DNA of 9,812 nt from assembly GCA_016929465.1 (NCBI GenBank), contig JAFGIT010000353.1, positions 1-9,812 of the forward strand. The letters run 5' to 3'. This DNA comes from Candidatus Coatesiibacteriota bacterium. GTDB taxonomy: Bacteria; B130-G9. Below the pieces are notes generated by a model, which was not told the DNA's origin, ran no database searches, and saw nothing but the letters and a program-made list of their open reading frames with translations. The first letter of the stretch is position 1, and the number at the start of each line of letters is the position of its first letter. Positions 5,830 to 9,812 of this stretch are shown here, piece by piece. A program made the translations under genes and the position numbers.

Positions 5830-8800
5830 CCGCTTGGATTTGCCTCATGCAGGTTTGATCCGGCAGTCTCAGGAGAGCCTCATTTCCCCGAAATATTGGT
5901 ATATAGAGATGTCCCAAGCGACGGTGATGTTCATTACATAGCGCAGTTCGGCTCTCCCATATCGAGGGATATGCGGGATTCTCTCCTGAGAACAGGGGCA
6001 CGAATAACTGGGTATGTGCCCGACTTCGCGTTCGCGATTAGTGCTTCCGGGGCACAGATCGCTGCGGTGAAGGAGATTCCTGGGATTGTGTATGTCGGTG
6101 TCTTCCATCCGGCATTTAAATTGCCTCCCGATTTTCAGCCCGAGCGAATTGGGGACTTCCTCTCGTGGGAGGAAGTGGGAGATATAATCGAGGTCAACAT
6201 TCAGGCCTTTCCAGACGCCGAGATCGAGAGTCTGGAGAATGAGATAGAGACAATCCGGGGACATTTTTCGATTGACGGAAGCTGTTGTGGCCATCGCCGG
6301 GCGAGATTCCATGTCTTGATCCCAAGAGAGGAATTCGCAGACACGGTCTATTCGATCGCTCGCATTCAGGATGTCGAGTGGATTGAATACTACAAGCCTC
6401 CCGAGCTATTCAACGATGTTGCGCGTTGGGTCGTGCAATCCTATCAGGATGATTACACGCCGATCTGGGACCATGGTATCAAGGGAGAGAATCAGATCGT
6501 CGGCATAGGGGACACTGGCGTTGACGCGGATATGTGCTTTTTCTACGACGATGAGGAGGGGCTCCCGGACGACAGTGTCAACAATGACCAGAGAAAGATC
6601 ATCGCCTATTATGATCTTGCGGGAAATGGTGACTGGGATGCACACGGTCACGGAACACATACTTCCTGTTCGATAGCAGGCGACAATTCGGCAAATGAGA
6701 ACGCCTATGACGAGAATGACGGAATAGCCTACAATGCGAAGCTAGTCTTCCAGGACATTGGTCGAGGTTCCTCTCTGTCGCTTCCAGACGACCTATATGA
6801 GGATTACTTCCTTCAAGCGTTCGATGCAGGTGCAAAGCTTCATTCGAACAGCTGGGGCTGGAGCTACTGGGATGAATATTCGGTCTATTGCCAGGATTCC
6901 GATGCCTTCATGTGGGATCACAAGGACTTCTTGATCCTGTTCTCGGCAGGCAATGACGGCCCATACGGCTATAGCATAGGTAATCCCGCCTGCGCGAAGA
7001 GCATTCTGACTTCAGGCGCGACGGAGAATGCCTACACATACTATGATCCCGAGAACATGGCGTATTTCAGCAGTCACGGTCCGGTGGCGGACGGCAGGAG
7101 AAAACCGACAGTGAGTGCTCCGGGCTATGAGGTCGACTCCGCCATGTGTGACTACAACATAGGTACTTACAACTGCGACACCTGGAAGAATTCTGGTACC
7201 AGCATGTCCTGCCCGATTCACGCCGGATGCGGCGCGCTTGTTAGGCAGTATTTCGTTGACGGTTTCTATCCCTCGGGTGAGGCTAATGCGTCGGACTCCT
7301 TTATCCCGAGCAATGCCCTATTGAAGGCGGTGCTTGTGAACTGCGCTCAGAATATGACCGGTTATTACACGGACGGTGACATTCCTTCTAACGGGCAAGG
7401 CTGGGGCAGGGTGCGTCTGGATAACACGTTGCACTTCTCAGACGACGACCTACAGCTGATTGTCGTGGACGAGACGACCGGACTCTCGACATCTGAGGAT
7501 ACGATCTTTGAGTATCAGGTGGACGGCTCGAGCAGGTTGGAGGTTACACTCGTTTGGACTGACTATCCGGGTGAGGTCTATTCGAATCCGAGCCTTGTCA
7601 ACGATCTTGACCTAGTCGTATCTGGGCCTTCGGGCACTTTCAAGGGCAGCAACTACGAGAGCGGTCAATCGAAGGAGGGCGGCAGCGCGGACCATCTGAA
7701 TCCCGTCGAATCGGTTCAGATCAACAGCCCTGAGGCCGGGAGCTATACGATTACCGTTACAGGATATAATGTGCCTGAAGGGCCGCAGTCCTTTGCGCTA
7801 GTTGTTATCGGTGCCAGTGAGTTCGTTGGTGGGCCCTGGCCTATGTTCATGCACGACGGAAGTCACACCTGCCAGGGCGAAGGTGACCTGCCCGGATCCG
7901 CCGGGGTGAAGTGGTCCTATCAGGCGGATGGCACAATCAGGTCCTCTGCAATTATTGACGATGATGGAGCAATCTGCTTTGGCAGCGGCGGCGGCAAGCT
8001 GTATTTCCTGGATGAGTATGGCTCGCTGAAGAGCAGCTACAACGCAGGCTCGGCGATAGTATCGACACCGTCGTTCTATTCTGGAGGTGACGTGTTCTTT
8101 GGGGCAGAGAATGGCAAGGTCTATGCGGTTCGCTCGGACGGGACATTGAAGTGGACCTACGACACGGGCTCTTCAATTGCTTCGTCGCCGGTAATCGGCG
8201 ATAGCGGACGGGTATATATTGGTGCTGAGAACGGCAAGCTCTATTCGCTCTCGAACTCCGGTGGGCTCGAATGGAGCCACGTGACGAGCGGCGCCGTAGT
8301 CAGTTCCCCTGCGATTGGCGCGGACGGGCTGATCAGGTTTAGTTCTGGTGATGGGAAACTGAGGGTACTCGATTCGTCCGGAAGTCTCGTCGGGAGCTAT
8401 CAGGCCCCCGATGAGATCAATAGCTCCCCGTCAGTCGCTGAGCAGGGAGTATGCTATTTCGGATGCGACGACGGCTATCTCTACGCTGTAGATTCCGGCG
8501 GTTCCCTCTCATGGTCTAGGTCGATAGGAGCCGCGGCGGGAGCCTGCTCTCCGGCGATCGATGCGGACGGCAACGTCTATATTGGAACGGGAGGGGGCAG
8601 AATCAGCAAGTTCAACTCCTACGGGACATTGCGCTGGTCGTATTCAACGGGGAGCGCCATCTGCGGTGCACCCGCTGTGGGGCAGAATGGGCGCATCTCC
8701 TTCGGGACCGAAAGCGGCTATCTCTATTGCTTGTCTTCGAGCGGAAGCCTGGTGTGGTCAGCCTACACAGGCTCGGAGATCACGAACTCAGTGACCATCG

Positions 8801-9812
8801 GTGAAGGCCTCAACTTCTTTACGGGGCTTTCGAACGGGAAGATGCTCTCGATGACCCGGTCGAACGCAGATCCAAATCTCGAAAATGGTGATGTCAATCC
8901 AGATCGGGGCAATAAGGGCACGACCTTCACATTCACGGTCGATTACTCCGATAGCGACGAGGATGAGCCTGATTTTGTCTATGTCTATATCGACGGTAGC
9001 CCTCACACGATGTCACTCGACTCCGGCAATTCATACGACGGAACCTATAGCTACAGCACCACCCTCTCTGAGGGCGACCACGAATACTACTTCTACTGCG
9101 AGGATGTTTGCGGCGGCATAGGACGCGATCCCGAGTCCGGCACTTACGATGGGCCCTCAGTTAATTATAGCCCGACTCTGACTGACGGTCATGTCACACC
9201 CGAGAGCGGTAAGGAAGATGATACTTTCACGTACTCGGTCTTTTACTATGACTATGAGGAAACCGCACCCATCCAAAAGCTTGTATATATAGACGGTGGA
9301 TCCCACGGAATGACCCTTTATTCGGGCGATGCCGGCAACGGCGAATATCGCTTTGAGACAAGCCTGGGTCAAGGCGGCCACGAGTTTTATTTCTACTTCA
9401 CCGACCAGGACGGTGCGTCGGCACGACTGCCAAAATTTGGCGCCTATGACGGCCCGGATGTAACCGACGACTATGAGCCGGATGACACCTGTGCAGAGTC
9501 GAAATCGCTGCCATCCGATGGATCGAAACAGAACCGCTCAATCCATCCCGCGGAGGATATCGATTGGGCGGAGCTAACTGCAGTCACAGGAGGTCGCTAC
9601 ACGATTGAGACTTCCGAGTTGGACGGATGCAATACTCATCTCTACCTCTATGATGATGACTGTGAGACCCTGATTACCGATGATGACGATAGCGGCGATG
9701 GCTACGGCTCCAAGATCGAATGGAATTGCGGGGCGGGAGGGTCCTACTTCATCAAGGTCATCGATAGCGACGAAGAGGGGACAGGGACCTACAAGCTCTC
9801 GGCGATTGTGAA
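5752..9812 (+). CDS. Large secreted subtilisin-family (S8) protease with beta-propeller and PPC domain, 3' end outside window
   Basis: Exported serine endopeptidase; 1353 codons are visible and the frame is open at the window end. ATG 5752 follows GGAG at 5741-5744. Layout: signal peptide (residues 1 to ~26, hydrophobic core, likely cut near YAA-P); bipartite prodomain of the KP-43-like type (~35-235); S8 catalytic domain (~240-560) with D254 in GDTGVD, H300 in HGHGTH, oxyanion N401 in SAGND and S484 in GTSMSCP; beta-barrel (~564-690, with LVNDLDLVV); eight PQQ-like propeller repeats (~718-1036); two 100-residue beta-sandwich modules (1041-1237); a PPC domain (1238 onwards, EPDD at its start, LYLYDDD and DDDDSGDGYGSK). 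All four catalytic-site residues are present, so an active enzyme is expected. It has about 25 cysteines and is rich in Asp, which fits disulfide- and perhaps calcium-stabilised extracellular protein. A C-terminal sorting signal cannot be judged. The cysteine at residue 33 (FASC) is a poor lipobox. Confidence 0.9.
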   Translation, partial: MKFGFVLLLASLLGVFLFGMTGLYAAPLGFASCRFDPAVSGEPHFPEILVYRDVPSDGDVHYIAQFGSPISRDMRDSLLRTGARITGYVPDFAFAISASGAQIAAVKEIPGIVYVGVFHPAFKLPPDFQPERIGDFLSWEEVGDIIEVNIQAFPDAEIESLENEIETIRGHFSIDGSCCGHRRARFHVLIPREEFADTVYSIARIQDVEWIEYYKPPELFNDVARWVVQSYQDDYTPIWDHGIKGENQIVGIGDTGVDADMCFFYDDEEGLPDDSVNNDQRKIIAYYDLAGNGDWDAHGHGTHTSCSIAGDNSANENAYDENDGIAYNAKLVFQDIGRGSSLSLPDDLYEDYFLQAFDAGAKLHSNSWGWSYWDEYSVYCQDSDAFMWDHKDFLILFSAGNDGPYGYSIGNPACAKSILTSGATENAYTYYDPENMAYFSSHGPVADGRRKPTVSAPGYEVDSAMCDYNIGTYNCDTWKNSGTSMSCPIHAGCGALVRQYFVDGFYPSGEANASDSFIPSNALLKAVLVNCAQNMTGYYTDGDIPSNGQGWGRVRLDNTLHFSDDDLQLIVVDETTGLSTSEDTIFEYQVDGSSRLEVTLVWTDYPGEVYSNPSLVNDLDLVVSGPSGTFKGSNYESGQSKEGGSADHLNPVESVQINSPEAGSYTITVTGYNVPEGPQSFALVVIGASEFVGGPWPMFMHDGSHTCQGEGDLPGSAGVKWSYQADGTIRSSAIIDDDGAICFGSGGGKLYFLDEYGSLKSSYNAGSAIVSTPSFYSGGDVFFGAENGKVYAVRSDGTLKWTYDTGSSIASSPVIGDSGRVYIGAENGKLYSLSNSGGLEWSHVTSGAVVSSPAIGADGLIRFSSGDGKLRVLDSSGSLVGSYQAPDEINSSPSVAEQGVCYFGCDDGYLYAVDSGGSLSWSRSIGAAAGACSPAIDADGNVYIGTGGGRISKFNSYGTLRWSYSTGSAICGAPAVGQNGRISFGTESGYLYCLSSSGSLVWSAYTGSEITNSVTIGEGLNFFTGLSNGKMLSMTRSNADPNLENGDVNPDRGNKGTTFTFTVDYSDSDEDEPDFVYVYIDGSPHTMSLDSGNSYDGTYSYSTTLSEGDHEYYFYCEDVCGGIGRDPESGTYDGPSVNYSPTLTDGHVTPESGKEDDTFTYSVFYYDYEETAPIQKLVYIDGGSHGMTLYSGDAGNGEYRFETSLGQGGHEFYFYFTDQDGASARLPKFGAYDGPDVTDDYEPDDTCAESKSLPSDGSKQNRSIHPAEDIDWAELTAVTGGRYTIETSELDGCNTHLYLYDDDCETLITDDDDSGDGYGSKIEWNCGAGGSYFIKVIDSDEEGTGTYKLSAIV
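7912..8856 (+). repeat. Eight PQQ-like beta-propeller repeats inside the protease, 120-base period
   Basis: Each unit runs roughly S-x-Y-x(2)-G-x(2)-I-x-S-S-P-x-I, a Gly-Asp turn, V-Y-F/I-G-x(2)-N/D-G-K-L-Y-x-L, then S-x-G-S-L-x-W. The marker position, usually Trp, falls at 7912, 8032 (Ser), 8152, 8272, 8392 (Gly), 8512, 8635 and 8755: steps of 120 bases with a single 123. Protein similarity is clear, but the codons have drifted, so the duplications are old. The fold should resemble BamB-type or quinoprotein propellers; nothing shows PQQ binding. Confidence 0.85.
8872..9462 (+). repeat. Tandem duplicated ~100-residue beta-sandwich module in the protease
   Basis: Module 1 (8872-9171) and module 2 (9172-9462) align over their length: P-x-L near the start, V-x-P-x(2)-G, F-T-x-x-V-x-Y, VYIDG or YVYIDG, H-x-M-x-L-x-S-G, G-x-Y, H-E-x-YFY, and YDGP at the end. 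The pattern looks like an Ig/PKD-like sandwich common in bacterial surface proteins, but I cannot name a Pfam family with certainty. Confidence 0.7.
9463..9812 (+). other. Bacterial pre-peptidase C-terminal (PPC) domain, truncated by window edge
   Basis: The stretch starts DDYEPDD, the usual entry to PPC domains, and continues with DIDWAELTAVTGGRYTIE, HLYLYDDDCETLI, DDDDSGDGYGSK and GGSYFIKVID, ending in GTGTYKLSAIV. The order and spacing match PF04151 as I know it. These domains sit at the C-terminal side of secreted proteases and are often removed after export. Confidence 0.8.

Noticed and set aside
5839-5850. Lipobox making the protease a lipoprotein
   Set aside because: FASC lacks the usual Leu/Val at -3 and lies some distance after the hydrophobic core; the YAA-P site fits type I cleavage better.
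5869-6312. 147-codon minus-strand open frame opposite the protease prodomain
   Set aside because: The plus strand here codes for a recognisable protease prodomain; the antisense frame has no family features.
7912-8856. CRISPR or tandem DNA repeat array
   Set aside because: The 120-base period is coding and conserved only at the protein level; there are no identical DNA repeats or spacers.

Overview
The window reads as chromosomal DNA of a bacterium, probably an uncultivated or little-studied lineage. Lipoprotein signal peptidase, an RNase II/R exonuclease and GGAGG-type ribosome binding sites point to Bacteria. The moderately GC-rich base composition and the very long secreted multidomain protease recall environmental candidate phyla, but I cannot name a phylum from the sequence alone. 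I see no tRNA, rRNA, CRISPR array, insertion sequence or phage gene.

Left part (1-3956, plus strand): an RNase R-type 3'-5' exoribonuclease whose N-terminus lies outside the window is followed after 14 bases by a DUF401-family membrane protein. After a 100-base gap comes signal peptidase II (lspA), best started at TTG 3342 because of the GGAGGG just upstream. The first two are probably one transcript. lspA may be read through or have its own weak promoter.

Middle part (3906-5449, minus strand): a radical SAM protein of the COG0731/TYW1-like group is followed after 47 bases by a four-helix HPP-family membrane protein. They form a likely two-gene operon running towards lspA, and its last gene overlaps the end of lspA by 51 bases tail to tail.

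Right part (5450-9812, plus strand): a 302-base divergent intergenic region carries two good sigma70-like promoters, a shared 9-base site present once in each promoter, and a leader with several small inverted repeats. It feeds one very long reading frame from ATG 5752 that is still open at the window end (1353 codons seen). I translated it by eye and found no stop. It encodes a secreted subtilisin-family (S8, KP-43-like) protease. The order is signal peptide, bipartite prodomain, catalytic domain with Asp254/His300/Asn401/Ser484, beta-barrel, an eight-repeat PQQ-like beta-propeller with a striking 120-base periodicity, two tandem 100-residue beta-sandwich modules, and a pre-peptidase C-terminal (PPC) domain cut by the window edge.

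The most interesting objects are this protease-propeller fusion and the control region it shares with the radical SAM/HPP operon. The remaining genes are recognisable families with mostly housekeeping or unknown roles. I did not find evidence for a new defence or mobile system.
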